Positions 7,572 to 16,451 of a stretch of 64,000 bases of DNA are shown here, piece after piece. The stretch's first letter is position 1. Every line of letters begins with the position of its first letter. Below the pieces are notes generated by a model, which was not told the DNA's origin, ran no database searches, and saw only the letters and a program-made list of their open reading frames with translations. The DNA comes from CAVSXS01 sp963767715 (GTDB lineage: Bacteria > Chloroflexota > Ktedonobacteria > Ktedonobacterales > Ktedonobacteraceae). The stretch is taken from the NCBI GenBank assembly GCA_963767715.1, contig CAVYFA010000015.1, forward strand, positions 62,001-126,000, in the 5' to 3' direction. The position numbers and the translations under genes are program-made.

Positions 7572-8378
7572 ATGGCAACCAGTAACATAGATCAGCAGGA
7601 TACAATGGCAACAGCCGATGACTACAGCATAGGCAGCATGGACGACGAGGAAGAAGATCTCGATGGCGCCACCATGTCGCTGGTGGAACACCTGGAAGAA
7701 CTACGCAGACGTATCTTCAAATCGTTGATTGCCGTCGTTCTCGGGGCGATTGTGACCTTCATCTTCCGCGTGCAGCTCATGAATTTTCTGACATTGCCGC
7801 TACCAAAAGTCGCTGATCAGATTGGGAAAGGCAACCTTGTCGTCATCGGCATCGCAGAGGGCTTTACGGTCTTCCTCAAGCTGGCAGTTGCCGGGGGCAT
7901 TCTAATATCAATACCGGTGATTCTGTACCAGGCCTGGGCCTTCATCTCCCCCGGTCTGTACCCGCGCGAGAAGAAGACGGCCCTGCCTTTCGTCTTCGTG
8001 GGTATCGTACTTTTCCTGGCAGGTATCACGCTCGGCTACGTTGTGCTGCAATACCCGGTGAACTGGCTGGTCAACTTTGCATCAACAAACTTCACCGAAC
8101 TGGTTACGGCGGATAGCTACTTCACGTTTGTAGCCTTCTTTCTGCTGGCTTTCGGCATTGTCTTTGAAATACCACTTGTGCTGACCTTCATGGCAACGCT
8201 GGGTTTGATCACCTCACAGACATTGAGACGCAAGCGACCAGCGGCGCATGTCGGCATGTGGGTCGCCGCGACCTTCCTTACGCCGGGCGCGGACATCTAC
8301 AGCCCGATCATCCTCGGCGTAGCGATGTCCTGCCTGTTCGAGCTGACGATTATATTCATCCGGCTGACGAAACATTAA
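7572..8378 (+). CDS. tatC: Sec-independent protein translocase subunit TatC
   Basis: TatC is the receptor for twin-arginine signal peptides. After an acidic N-terminal extension of about 37 residues the family core begins with MSLVEHLEELRRRIF. Six membrane segments follow, including the conserved FISPGLYPREKKTALPFV and, near the C-terminus, FLTPGADIYSPIILGV. The length is 268 residues, the usual size plus the extension. The gene is closed by a very strong hairpin 19 bases after the stop. Confidence 0.96.
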   Translation: MATSNIDQQDTMATADDYSIGSMDDEEEDLDGATMSLVEHLEELRRRIFKSLIAVVLGAIVTFIFRVQLMNFLTLPLPKVADQIGKGNLVVIGIAEGFTVFLKLAVAGGILISIPVILYQAWAFISPGLYPREKKTALPFVFVGIVLFLAGITLGYVVLQYPVNWLVNFASTNFTELVTADSYFTFVAFFLLAFGIVFEIPLVLTFMATLGLITSQTLRRKRPAAHVGMWVAATFLTPGADIYSPIILGVAMSCLFELTIIFIRLTKH

Positions 8379-8396
8379 ATAAAGTATCAATGGGAT

Positions 8397-8459
8397 AGGG
8401 CATGGGAAGAGAGGATGAGAGCAGGCGCTGCCTGCTCTCATCCTCTCTTCCCATGCCCT
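8397..8459. terminator. 30-bp perfect hairpin after tatC
   Basis: Arms 8397-8426 and 8430-8459 are perfect reverse complements over 30 bases with a 3-base loop (AGGGCATGGGAAGAGAGGAT... outermost). No U-run follows on the plus strand, so it may act as a processing or attenuation structure rather than a simple intrinsic terminator. It lies between the tatC stop and the DUF4190-like gene. Confidence 0.7.
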
Positions 8460-8563
8460 GCATTATTGTGGAACCAAAAAAGACTATCGTAGGGCGTCTA
8501 TTGTTGACAAATGGTATATTATCAAACAGGGTAAAGCAGAACCAAAAGAGGGAGAAGGCACGC

Positions 8564-9040
8564 ATGAACGAGTATCCATATCAAGATAGCACACAGAACG
8601 CATACCCACCCTCGGGTCCTTACAACACCAACGATGGGCCATACGCCCCTCAGCAGCCCTTCACCGGCTATCCCCCTCAGCCTGATGCAGCCTATCCCTC
8701 ACCTGGATACCAGGCACAACAGCCATACTTCCCGCCTGCCAATGCGCCAGGGATGTATCCTCAAGGCGGCTTTATCGGTTACGCAGCACAACCCACGCAA
8801 GCAAACGGCCCTGGCATCGCCAGCCTTGTGCTGGGCATCATTGGCGTTGTCATGTTCTGGTTCCCATTCGTCGGCCTCGCCATCTCCATAGTTGGGCTGG
8901 TGCTGGCCACGGTAGGAATGAAGCGCATCGATGGGAAGGGCCTGGCAATTGCCGGACTGGTGCTTTCGATTATAGCGCTGGTATTATCGGGCTGTATCAC
9001 AGCCGGTGTTCTAATCGGCTCTTTCCATACGCCGTATTAG
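8564..9040 (+). CDS. DUF4190-type membrane protein with Pro/Tyr-rich N-terminus
   Basis: The ATG at 8564 is chosen because GAGGGAGAAGG lies upstream; the longer frame from 8402 would run through the hairpin. The product is about 158 residues. The first 80 are low-complexity and rich in Pro, Tyr and Gln. Then come two hydrophobic segments (IASLVLGIIGVVMFWFPFVG, and IAGLVLSIIALVLSGCITAG) flanking VGMKRIDGKG, the pattern of DUF4190 proteins. Similar Pro-rich membrane proteins are frequent in Ktedonobacteria. Function is unknown. Confidence 0.82.
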   Translation: MNEYPYQDSTQNAYPPSGPYNTNDGPYAPQQPFTGYPPQPDAAYPSPGYQAQQPYFPPANAPGMYPQGGFIGYAAQPTQANGPGIASLVLGIIGVVMFWFPFVGLAISIVGLVLATVGMKRIDGKGLAIAGLVLSIIALVLSGCITAGVLIGSFHTPY

Positions 9041-9085
9041 AGCGACCAGAGCCATTTTATAAAGTGTTCCTCTACTACCTCCATG

Positions 9086-10645
9086 TCATGGAGCGTAGGC
9101 CTCGATGATCGTCCGTTCGGGAGTGAGGGCTTCGCCATAGTACCCAACCGCCCAGATGGCATTGGAATGGGGATCACGTGCCGCAGCAACAAGGAAGTTG
9201 TTATAAGGCCCTGGGCTTGGGCTGGGAACAATGCTCCACCGTGTGCCGTCCCAGTGTTCGATCAGCGTCTTCCCCTGTTGTGGGTAACGGCTGGGGATGT
9301 ATCCTACGGCCCAGACATCAGTAGCTGAGAGAGCTACTACCCCGCTAAGGTAGTTGTTATCTACATCAGGAGGACCGCTAGGGCTTGGTACTACGCTCCA
9401 TTTCTTGCCGTCCCAGTGCTCGACCAGCGTATGCCACTGGTCGCCGTTATTTTCGTAGGAATAGGTAAATCCGACAGCCCAAACATCACTGGACGAGAGA
9501 GATGCCAAAGATAAGAGGTTCTCGAAGGCTGCTCCCGTAGATGTACCTGGCACAATGCTCCACTGTGCGCCGTTCCAGTGTTCGATAAGAGATAGGCCGC
9601 CACTAGAAGATATAGTAGCCTTAGTAGACTTGAAGGAAGAACCTACCGCCCAGACATCGTTTGCCGAAACAACCGCCACCGCATTCAAGTAGTTCTCTGC
9701 CGTCCTGGGGTTCGGACTCGGTACGATATTCCACATTTTGCCATTCCAATGCTCGATCAGCGTCTTCGTTTCTCTATAATTGTTATTATCGATGCTGATA
9801 TCGGAAGAAAGTCCTACGGCCCAGATATCATTGGCCGAGGCCACTGCAATCGCATTCAGGCTGTTGTACGTTTTCCCTGGACCTGGACTCGGTACGATAT
9901 TCCACGTTTTGCCATCCCAATGCTCGACGAGCGTGTCTTCAACTGTATTGCTGATAAAAGTGCTGCCTACGGCCCAGATATCGTTGGCGGAGACCGCTGC
10001 AATACCACTCAGGACGTTGTATGTCGCCCCGGATTGCACTCCTGGGATAACGCTCCACTGAGTTCCATTCCAGTGTTCGATGAGCTCCCCTTTGTCGGAG
10101 TATCCCACCGCCCAGACATCACTGGCGGAGAGCACTGCCACTGCATTCAGGCTATTCTGAGTCGACCCAGGGCTGGGGCTGTTTATAACCTTCCAGGTCT
10201 TTGAATGAGGAAGTCCCGCCGATCCATTGTTGTGAAACGCATAAAGGACAAGAAAACTTGCAAGTAACGCGCAGATGACCAGGGCTGCCGCAAGTACTCG
10301 CAGCATCATATTGAAACGCTGAAATCGAGTAGGAGGCCGATATCTATTTTCATACCAGATTGCGCCTTCTGTTGGAGAGGAGGCGAGCAGCAGCTCGCGC
10401 GCCTGTTCAACCTCATCCTCGCTGACAACAATATCATCTTCTGCTTGATAGACCTTTTGCGTCTCTATAATCATCTGTTCGAGCGCCAGATCACCTTCAG
10501 CCTGCTGTAACAGGGCGTGTAGCGTATCGATATCTCCCTGGTCTAACGCGGTGGTATAGCGAAACAGTGCTTTTTCGCGCGCCAGGTGTTGCGTGCGGGT
10601 AGTTTGCTGTTCTTGTTGCTCTTGCTGTCCATAGAATTCAGACAT
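9086..10645 (-). CDS. Membrane-anchored seven-bladed beta-propeller protein, partner of the adjacent ECF sigma factor
   Basis: About 519 residues. The N-terminal 110 residues are cytoplasmic, Gln/Glu-rich and without cysteines. A membrane helix follows (VLAAALVICALLASFLVLYA). The rest is seven repeats of about 55 residues, each with VSANDVWAVG then LIEHWNGxxWxIVPSP; WAVG occurs seven times, consistent with a closed seven-bladed propeller outside the cell. The ATG at 10645 has GAGAGG upstream and overlaps the sigma gene by 8 bases, implying coupling. By position it should be the anti-sigma or sensor partner, although no zinc anti-sigma motif is present. Confidence 0.85.
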   Translation of the reverse strand: MSEFYGQQEQQEQQTTRTQHLAREKALFRYTTALDQGDIDTLHALLQQAEGDLALEQMIIETQKVYQAEDDIVVSEDEVEQARELLLASSPTEGAIWYENRYRPPTRFQRFNMMLRVLAAALVICALLASFLVLYAFHNNGSAGLPHSKTWKVINSPSPGSTQNSLNAVAVLSASDVWAVGYSDKGELIEHWNGTQWSVIPGVQSGATYNVLSGIAAVSANDIWAVGSTFISNTVEDTLVEHWDGKTWNIVPSPGPGKTYNSLNAIAVASANDIWAVGLSSDISIDNNNYRETKTLIEHWNGKMWNIVPSPNPRTAENYLNAVAVVSANDVWAVGSSFKSTKATISSSGGLSLIEHWNGAQWSIVPGTSTGAAFENLLSLASLSSSDVWAVGFTYSYENNGDQWHTLVEHWDGKKWSVVPSPSGPPDVDNNYLSGVVALSATDVWAVGYIPSRYPQQGKTLIEHWDGTRWSIVPSPSPGPYNNFLVAAARDPHSNAIWAVGYYGEALTPERTIIEAYAP

Positions 10646-11273
10646 TACTTGCACCTCTCTCTCCGCTCTGCGATCGCCTGATCCATGCCGCGCGGAGCCG
10701 ATGGAGCGCGCGATGCAGTCGCACTCGCGCTGCCCCAGGACTAATGCCCAGCGCCTTCGCTACCGTGTTCATATCCAGGTCATGCAGCAACGCAAGGCGC
10801 AGCACCGCCTGATCGTCAGGAGAAACGAGTGCCAGCATTTCTACAGCCTGCTCGTCATTCTCCAGCGCCTGTTCAGGTCCCATACAGGTATGCTCGGCTA
10901 CCTGGTCGAATATATCGTCTTCCCAGGCATGCTCAAGATGGGCCGAAATATCGCTTATGGATACTTCATGCTTAAGGCGTTTCGCCGCTTCGACTTTTCT
11001 GCGCTTGATAATATTCGCGGCAATCGCTAATATCCATGCCTTTGGAGATGTTCCAGCCTCGAATCGATCAAGATGAGCCAGCGCCTCGAAAACGGCGTCT
11101 TGCAGGACATCGGTCGCAACGGTTTGCACAACGTCGCCACGAGCCAGCCCCATACGGACAACATACGAGCGGATAATACCCAGCAAAAGTGTGAGGTTCT
11201 CCTGAAGAAACAGGTGAAAGTGTTCCTGCGCAGCGCTAGTATCAGTGCCAACGGCTCTATCTCTATCCGGCAT
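10638..11273 (-). CDS. ECF-type RNA polymerase sigma factor (module A)
   Basis: The start is placed at the ATG at 11273 (MPDRDRAVGTD), preceded by TTGGAG; the frame extends to 11429 without a better site. The 211-residue product has region 2 (LLLGIIRSYVVRMG, TDVLQDAVFEALAHLDRF, PKAWILAIAANIIKRRKV) and region 4 (DDQAVLRLALLHDLDMNTVA, then KALGISPGAARVRLHRALH). Its stop overlaps the start of the propeller gene, a two-gene operon. The same arrangement, with different sequences, is repeated immediately upstream at 11460-13646. Confidence 0.87.
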   Translation of the reverse strand: MPDRDRAVGTDTSAAQEHFHLFLQENLTLLLGIIRSYVVRMGLARGDVVQTVATDVLQDAVFEALAHLDRFEAGTSPKAWILAIAANIIKRRKVEAAKRLKHEVSISDISAHLEHAWEDDIFDQVAEHTCMGPEQALENDEQAVEMLALVSPDDQAVLRLALLHDLDMNTVAKALGISPGAARVRLHRALHRLRAAWIRRSQSGERGASNV

Positions 11274-11459
11274 GAGAGCATCTCCAACCTTCTTTTCTCC
11301 AAAGAGCTTCACACCCGCATACCTGCCCCTTTTGATATTGTAGAGGGAACGTTCCCACTGGATAATCAAATTCCAGGCCCGAAATGTTACAGTTGAAACC
11401 AGCTCTACGCCTATCGAGGCATATTGCAAGGGATCATCTGTGTGAATAGCGGTGTATTT

Positions 11460-13062
11460 TCAAGGATTGTAGATCTCTATAACCGTCTGAGTGTTGTTGT
11501 AAAAGCCCACAGTCCAGATCTGATTAGTGCCTGGAATGAGTGCGGCCCCATACAGATAGTGGTTTTCTGTCTGCCCGAGGTTCGGGCTTTTGACAATCCG
11601 CCATTGTTTCCCGTCCCAGTGTTCAATGAAGGTTGGCCCAACAAGAGGATACGAGCGAGTAGCAGCACCTACCGCCCAAACATCGTTGGCCGAGAGCGCC
11701 ACTACGGCGAAAAGAGGATTTTCGTATGCGTCGGGAGCGATGGTGGTCTGTATGATGCTCCATTGCTTCCCATCCCAGTGTTCGATAAACGGCCCATTGT
11801 TGTAGCGACCACTTGAAGTAATTCCTACCGCCCAGATATCATTGGCAGAGATAGCCGCTACCCCTGTAAGACCGAGACCTCCATTTGCTGTCTGAATATT
11901 TCTCCATTGTGTTCCATCCCAATGCTCGATGAGCGGATGTACGTCAAAACCAGTATCTGAGCCTACTTCGCCCACCGCCCAGATATTGTTAGCAGAAACA
12001 ACTGCCAACGCACTCAATGATGGATACTCATGCGCGCCAGGACTGGCCTGGGGAATTACACGCCATCGAGCGCCATCCCAGTGTTCGATCAACACCCCCT
12101 GGTTTTGCTCGCAGCAGCCTACCGCCCAGACATCATTCGGTGAAACGGCGGCCACAGCAGCAAGGCTAGAATTCTCTCCGGCAGGCGGATGGGGGACGAT
12201 GCTCCACTGCTCTCCATTCCAGTGCTCAATCAAAGCCTGATCTGCCGCGGACTGTTGCTCAACCTGTAATGGAACAGATGAGACCTGAAATCAAGTAGTC
12301 ATCCGACGAAGTTCCCACCGCCCAGACATCGCTGGCAGAGACAGCAGATACGCTATTGAGGGTATTCAGCGCGAAATGGGGTGATTTAGGAGAAGGAGGA
12401 TTTGGGCTTGGAATGACGCTCCATTGCCTGCCATTCCAGTGCTCGATGAGCGTATTGGAGCCGAGAGGCGTGTACAGAGGAGCAGGGGCATCGTGACTGC
12501 TAGAAGTATCTCCTACTGCCCAGGCATCGTTGGATGAGATCGCCGCGACCGCATATAATTTATTCTCCGTGGTTCCAGGGCTGGGGCTGGTAATCAACTC
12601 CCAGGTTCCTGTTTGAGATTGCCCGGCTGGTTGTGCGCGATGCGAGGTATACAGCGTGAGTAGCCCACCAACCAGAACAGCGAGAATAAGTACCGCCGCG
12701 ATTGTTGGGATTAACGCGCTGTTGCGCCGTTTCTGCCTGGGCGGGAGCGATGGCATAGATTGAGGCACTGCAGACGCCGCATCTACGTTATCTTCCTTTG
12801 GAGTTAGAGAAGCCGGTACAGCTCCGCCAGCTTGCTTATTCCACAACTTAAGCAGGCCCGCCGGTATACCAGGACGGGGCTCAACGGTTGGAAGCTGGCT
12901 GATCTTCCTTCCCATTGCTTCATACTCAGCACGGATCGCCGCGCATGCCGGGCAGCTAGCAATATGTCGCTCAAGCGCCACGCGCTCGAATGAAGATAAA
13001 TCGTCAAGATGGGTCGCGGCAAGGTGCTCCGCCCAGAAAGAACATGGAGTGAGCTGTTTCAT
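11460..13062 (-). pseudogene. Zinc anti-sigma / seven-bladed propeller gene interrupted by a frameshift
   Basis: Two frames make up one protein. The first (13062-12259) has an anti-sigma zinc motif (ALERHIASCPACAAI, HxxxCxxC), a membrane helix (ALIPTIAAVLILAVLVGGLL) and blades 1-2. The second (to 11460) has blades 3-7, ending QIWTVGFYNNTQTVIEIYNP. The switch must lie between about 12262 and 12296, because each frame has a stop just beyond. A one-base change would restore a continuous protein of about 530 residues. The ATG at 13062 overlaps the sigma gene by 4 bases. Either the gene is broken or there is a sequence error; blades 3-7 are otherwise intact, suggesting a recent event. Confidence 0.82.
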
Positions 13063-13646
13063 TGGAGTGATGCTCCTTTCAACTGTTGATAGACCTGGCG
13101 GAACTGTTCGCGTCCACGACTCACATAGGCGCTAACGCTCTTAGCGTTGATACCCAGGATCGTGGCGATCTCGCGCTGTGAGAAGCCGGCGACATGCTGG
13201 AGCAACAAGCACGTGCGATACTGCCTTGGTAATATCGCCAGCACCTGAAGAATGCATTCCTGCTCGCCGGCCTGTTCTTCGGGTCCCGCAACGCTCAAAA
13301 CGCTCATGCTTGTTTCTGTCGCATCACCTTGCCAGGGGAGCCAGCGTGTCATCCGCTCGCGTTGAAGATAAGCGCGCGCGACATTGGTGGCAATACGATA
13401 GAGCCAGGGGCGAAATGAAATATCCCCTTGGAGCTTTGGTAGGCCCTTCCAGGCGCGGATAAATGTCTCCTGCGCGAGGTCTCGCCCCACCTCATCGTTG
13501 CTAATGAGATGCGCGAGATATGTGCAAATTGGAGCATTGAAATACTCGAACAATTGTGTGAAAGCCTTCTGATCTCCTGAACGCGCAACCTCGATAATCT
13601 CCGGCAGATGTGCCTGTACAGAGTCCGGTGGCAACGATTGCATCAT
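13059..13646 (-). CDS. ECF-type RNA polymerase sigma factor (module B)
   Basis: A 195-residue sigma factor. Region 2 is AFTQLFEYFNAPICTYLAHL, VGRDLAQETFIRAWKGL and FRPWLYRIATNVARAYL. Region 4 is LPRQYRTCLLLQHVAGFSQR and EIATILGINAKSVSAYVSRG. AAGGAG precedes the ATG. Its stop overlaps (ATGA) the start of the zinc anti-sigma/propeller gene, the classical sigma/anti-sigma order. In such pairs the anti-sigma holds the sigma at the membrane until a signal releases it; here the propeller would be the external sensor. Confidence 0.92.
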   Translation of the reverse strand: MMQSLPPDSVQAHLPEIIEVARSGDQKAFTQLFEYFNAPICTYLAHLISNDEVGRDLAQETFIRAWKGLPKLQGDISFRPWLYRIATNVARAYLQRERMTRWLPWQGDATETSMSVLSVAGPEEQAGEQECILQVLAILPRQYRTCLLLQHVAGFSQREIATILGINAKSVSAYVSRGREQFRQVYQQLKGASLQ

Positions 13647-13782
13647 TCACACTTCTCCTTGATTAAGGGAATGAAAGGAAGGAAGGTGCTGTCGGACAGG
13701 GCTTTCTCTTCTCTCTACATGTATAACTCTGAAAACCGGGTGAACCCTGTATTTGTTTCAAAACAAAGGAGAAGTTTTCTCT

Positions 13783-15177
13783 TCACTGCTTATTGTACTC
13801 AAGATGCCGATAGCCGAAGCTGCCCCACAGCACTCCGATAGCCAGCATATAGCACAGTGCTGTCATCAGGAAGAGCGGCGCATAGCCCAGGTGCGCGATC
13901 AGCAGGCCGCCCAGCGATGCCGTTATTGCCCATGGCACCTGAAAAGCAGCCTGGTACGCGCTGTTGGCCAGCCCACGATGGCGCTCTTCGACAACCTCCA
14001 TCGAATAGACCTGCAACACGCCGTTGGACATATCCATGATCCCCTGCCGGAAAGGATAGAGTAACGCGGCAAGCGGTAAGTTTCCCGACAGCCCGATTGT
14101 CAAGAGCAGGGGGATGCTGAGCAGGCGCGTCAACGCGATCGTACGGATGCGCCCTATTCGTACAGCCAGCCAGGGCGCAAGCAGGGTCAGCAGCGCGGTA
14201 GTGGCATTGGCCCCGCCATCGATCAGCCCGAAGAGGGCCGAAGAAGCATGCAGGTGTAGCACAAAAAAAATGTTGAAATAGGGGATCACCAGACCCGCCC
14301 CCAACCCGGTGAGTATGTAGACCAGCATGAGAAAGAAGAACGGGGTATGGATCAGCCTGGCAACTACGGTCAATTGAATATGTAAGGGCACCCCTTGTGG
14401 GCGTCCGGGGGTGGGGCCATCGCCTGGGATATGTTCCCCTTGCGGGCGTCCGGGGGTGGGGCCAGCGGCCGATGGGTCTTCGGCGACCGCATATCCGGGT
14501 TGGCCTTCGACGTTGGGACGACGCGGATCTCGCAGCAGGAATAACGGCACCAGGCTTGGCGCGGCGATGAGGCCGGCAAAGAGCAGGGAAAGCTGGTAGG
14601 AACGCGGGCCGGGCTGGCTGGCAAGCAACGGGGCAGCCCACGATGGAAGCGGCCCCGTCAGCCAGCCCTGAGAGCGAAACCAGAGTGGGAGCGCGCCGCC
14701 GATGACCTCGCCGATAACCAGTGTGATGAGGCCCAGCGAGATATTCACGCTGAAGAGATACGAGCGCTCTTCAGGTGTGCTATTGCGTGTCAAAAAAGGT
14801 GCGTTGATAACAAGCGTAAAGGCAATAGCGACGCCGACGAGAAAGCTGCTGGCGAGCAACGGGACAGGCTGGCGAAAGAGTATCTGTCCTATTCCGGCCA
14901 GAGCGATGAGGAGGTTCGAGGCGATCAGAATGGTTTTCGCGCGAACGCGGTCAACAATGAAGCCTGCGGGGAATATGGCAATGCCGCCGCCAATTGTCCC
15001 GGCAAACAGCACCAGCCCGACGAAGTCCGTTCCATAGCCAAGCGAGGTAAGGTAGAGATTGTAGAGAACAAGCAAAATTCCGGTCGTCACGCCACTCAGC
15101 GCATTATTTACAAGGTACAGCTTCGCGTTACGCTGGAATTGGCTGAACTGGCGGGCAAAGTCAGCGACGAGGTTCAT
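13783..15177 (-). CDS. MFS transporter with a repeat-bearing central loop
   Basis: A 464-residue protein with twelve predicted membrane segments in two halves. The N-terminal half includes LYLTSLGYGTDFVGLVLFAG and FPAGFIVDRVRAKTILIASN (motif A-like D-R-x-R-A-K); the C-terminal half includes FGLIDGGANATTALLTLLAP. The central cytoplasmic loop (residues about 225-265) contains two copies of GPTPGRPQG coded by a DNA repeat. Substrate is unknown. It overlaps the upstream gene by 17 bases, so it ends a three-gene minus-strand unit with two small membrane proteins. Confidence 0.9.
   Translation of the reverse strand: MNLVADFARQFSQFQRNAKLYLVNNALSGVTTGILLVLYNLYLTSLGYGTDFVGLVLFAGTIGGGIAIFPAGFIVDRVRAKTILIASNLLIALAGIGQILFRQPVPLLASSFLVGVAIAFTLVINAPFLTRNSTPEERSYLFSVNISLGLITLVIGEVIGGALPLWFRSQGWLTGPLPSWAAPLLASQPGPRSYQLSLLFAGLIAAPSLVPLFLLRDPRRPNVEGQPGYAVAEDPSAAGPTPGRPQGEHIPGDGPTPGRPQGVPLHIQLTVVARLIHTPFFFLMLVYILTGLGAGLVIPYFNIFFVLHLHASSALFGLIDGGANATTALLTLLAPWLAVRIGRIRTIALTRLLSIPLLLTIGLSGNLPLAALLYPFRQGIMDMSNGVLQVYSMEVVEERHRGLANSAYQAAFQVPWAITASLGGLLIAHLGYAPLFLMTALCYMLAIGVLWGSFGYRHLEYNKQ
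14391..14463. repeat. In-frame tandem repeat inside the MFS gene
   Basis: Two 28-base units (CCCCTTGTGGGCGTCCGGGG..., 14391-14418 and 14436-14463) differ at one base and are spaced 45 bases apart, so the reading frame is kept (15 codons). They code GPTPGRPQG twice in the loop between the two halves of the transporter. Confidence 0.85.
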
Positions 15178-15742
15178 TGCCGATTTCGACCAGTTGCTTT
15201 TCCTCTCCGGCTGCTAACTCAGGTTCCAATGCGGTAGCAACTGCGCCATCGCTCGTGGATTTGGGCAAGTATACAGGGGGATGCTGGGCGAGCCTGCGAC
15301 GGTTTGTCAGTCCCGGCAAGAAAAAGGCTTTGGCCATGCCTTTAACCATCTCGGTGCGCGCACGTATTTCGATCATTGTCTCCGCCACGCGGTCAGCACG
15401 CTTATCGACCTGCACTGAGATCGATTGCGCCTTGTGCTGCACCTCTTCGAGCCTGTGAGGCACTTCTAACGATTGAACGCGCTGAACGGCCTGCACCAGC
15501 TTTTGCTGGATATTTCCGGCGGGAAAGACGCTCTCCGGCGTTTCGATAGTCTTGTTGATGATATCGATGTTCGGGCGTATTTTCTTCACCAGCTCGGCCT
15601 TTTCTCGCACCCAGGAGAACAAAAAGGCGGAGGCGGCGGTCAACGCCAGACCAATCAGGATGTTGACGAAGAGGAAGATGGCCAAAATGATGGCGGCAGC
15701 CTGGCCCCAGGGGGCAAGCGCATCGCTTAGAACTAGATGCAT
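15161..15742 (-). CDS. Membrane-anchored coiled-coil protein, unknown function
   Basis: A 193-residue protein: an N-terminal membrane helix (AAAIILAIFLFVNILIGLAL), then a long helical stretch (about 45-130) rich in Glu, Lys, Val and Gln (VQAVQRVQSLEVPHRLEEVQ), then a Pro-containing tail. The plan resembles DUF948/YtxH-like proteins. It starts 3 bases after the related small membrane-protein gene and overlaps the MFS gene, so the three are probably one operon. Confidence 0.78.
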   Translation of the reverse strand: MHLVLSDALAPWGQAAAIILAIFLFVNILIGLALTAASAFLFSWVREKAELVKKIRPNIDIINKTIETPESVFPAGNIQQKLVQAVQRVQSLEVPHRLEEVQHKAQSISVQVDKRADRVAETMIEIRARTEMVKGMAKAFFLPGLTNRRRLAQHPPVYLPKSTSDGAVATALEPELAAGEEKQLVEIGNEPRR

Positions 15743-15744
15743 AG

Positions 15745-16257
15745 CTATTCTCCTCCGCCCGCGGCGTTCATCATTTCCATCTGCTGCTCGCGGCGCTCCT
15801 CGTAGCGACGGCGCGTGCGGCCCTTGCCAAAGAAGATGCGCACCACCTCTCGGCTTGCCATCAGTAGAGCCGCCACACGTACGGTCGGACTCACAGCCTG
15901 GCTCGTCAAGCGGGCAGTAGCGCTAATGGTAGTCGCGGTCTGACCAGCGCTCTTTGCCGTGCCTTTGACGGACTCCAGCGTCTCCTGCACCGAACCCTTG
16001 ACGTCCGTCACCGTCTGATTCACCGATTCCACAAGCGGCTTCATCTCATTACGAACTGTTGTGATAGTGCTTAGCACCGACAGTAACAGGTAGATGAGCA
16101 GTGCGGTAGAAATCAATGAAAATGCAGCAAGCACAATCAAGGCTATATACAGCACATCAATCAGGGCGCCGAAAATTCCAGCCAGAATTAACCCGACCAC
16201 CAGTAATACCAGCACGCCGATCGAGACGATCAGCAGGTAGTTTCTCGCTTTTTTCAT
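15745..16257 (-). CDS. Membrane protein with YtxH/DUF948-like helical tail
   Basis: 170 residues with two hydrophobic segments at the N-terminus (LLIVSIGVLVLLVVGLILAG and LYIALIVLAAFSLISTALLI). A helical tail with repeated Thr/Val/Lys pattern follows (VESVNQTVTDVKGSVQETLE, then SVKGTAKSAGQTATTISATA), as in YtxH/DUF948 general-stress proteins. The C-terminus is basic (GKGRTRRRYEERREQQ). It heads the three-gene unit that ends with the MFS transporter. Confidence 0.8.
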   Translation of the reverse strand: MKKARNYLLIVSIGVLVLLVVGLILAGIFGALIDVLYIALIVLAAFSLISTALLIYLLLSVLSTITTVRNEMKPLVESVNQTVTDVKGSVQETLESVKGTAKSAGQTATTISATARLTSQAVSPTVRVAALLMASREVVRIFFGKGRTRRRYEERREQQMEMMNAAGGGE

Positions 16258-16390
16258 GGAATGCCTCCCTACAAAGGTTTAAAGCGTTGCTACTCGCATT
16301 ATAGTACACAATTCATCACGAAACCAGAGCAGTCTTCGTTTCGTGTAAACTCATAGGTGGGTACTTTTACGCGTTTAGCTCGTTTAAGTA

Positions 16391-16412
16391 AGTGGGAAGA
16401 CTTCTTCCCACT
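16391..16412. promoter_or_regulatory. Perfect 10-bp dyad upstream of the GlsB/YeaQ-like gene
   Basis: AGTGGGAAGA and TCTTCCCACT are separated by CT, 39 bases before the ATG at 16452. The very short loop argues for a protein-binding operator rather than an RNA hairpin. No T-run follows. Confidence 0.5.
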
Positions 16413-16451
16413 GTATCATATGAAGCTCTTCATGAGAGTAAGGAGAACGCA

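Noticed and set aside
8504..8530. TTGACA upstream of the DUF4190-like gene
   Set aside because: No -10 box at 15-19 bases; not called as a promoter.
8402..8563. Longer start for the DUF4190-like gene
   Set aside because: Would place the N-terminus inside the 30-bp hairpin; the ATG at 8564 has a good ribosome-binding site.
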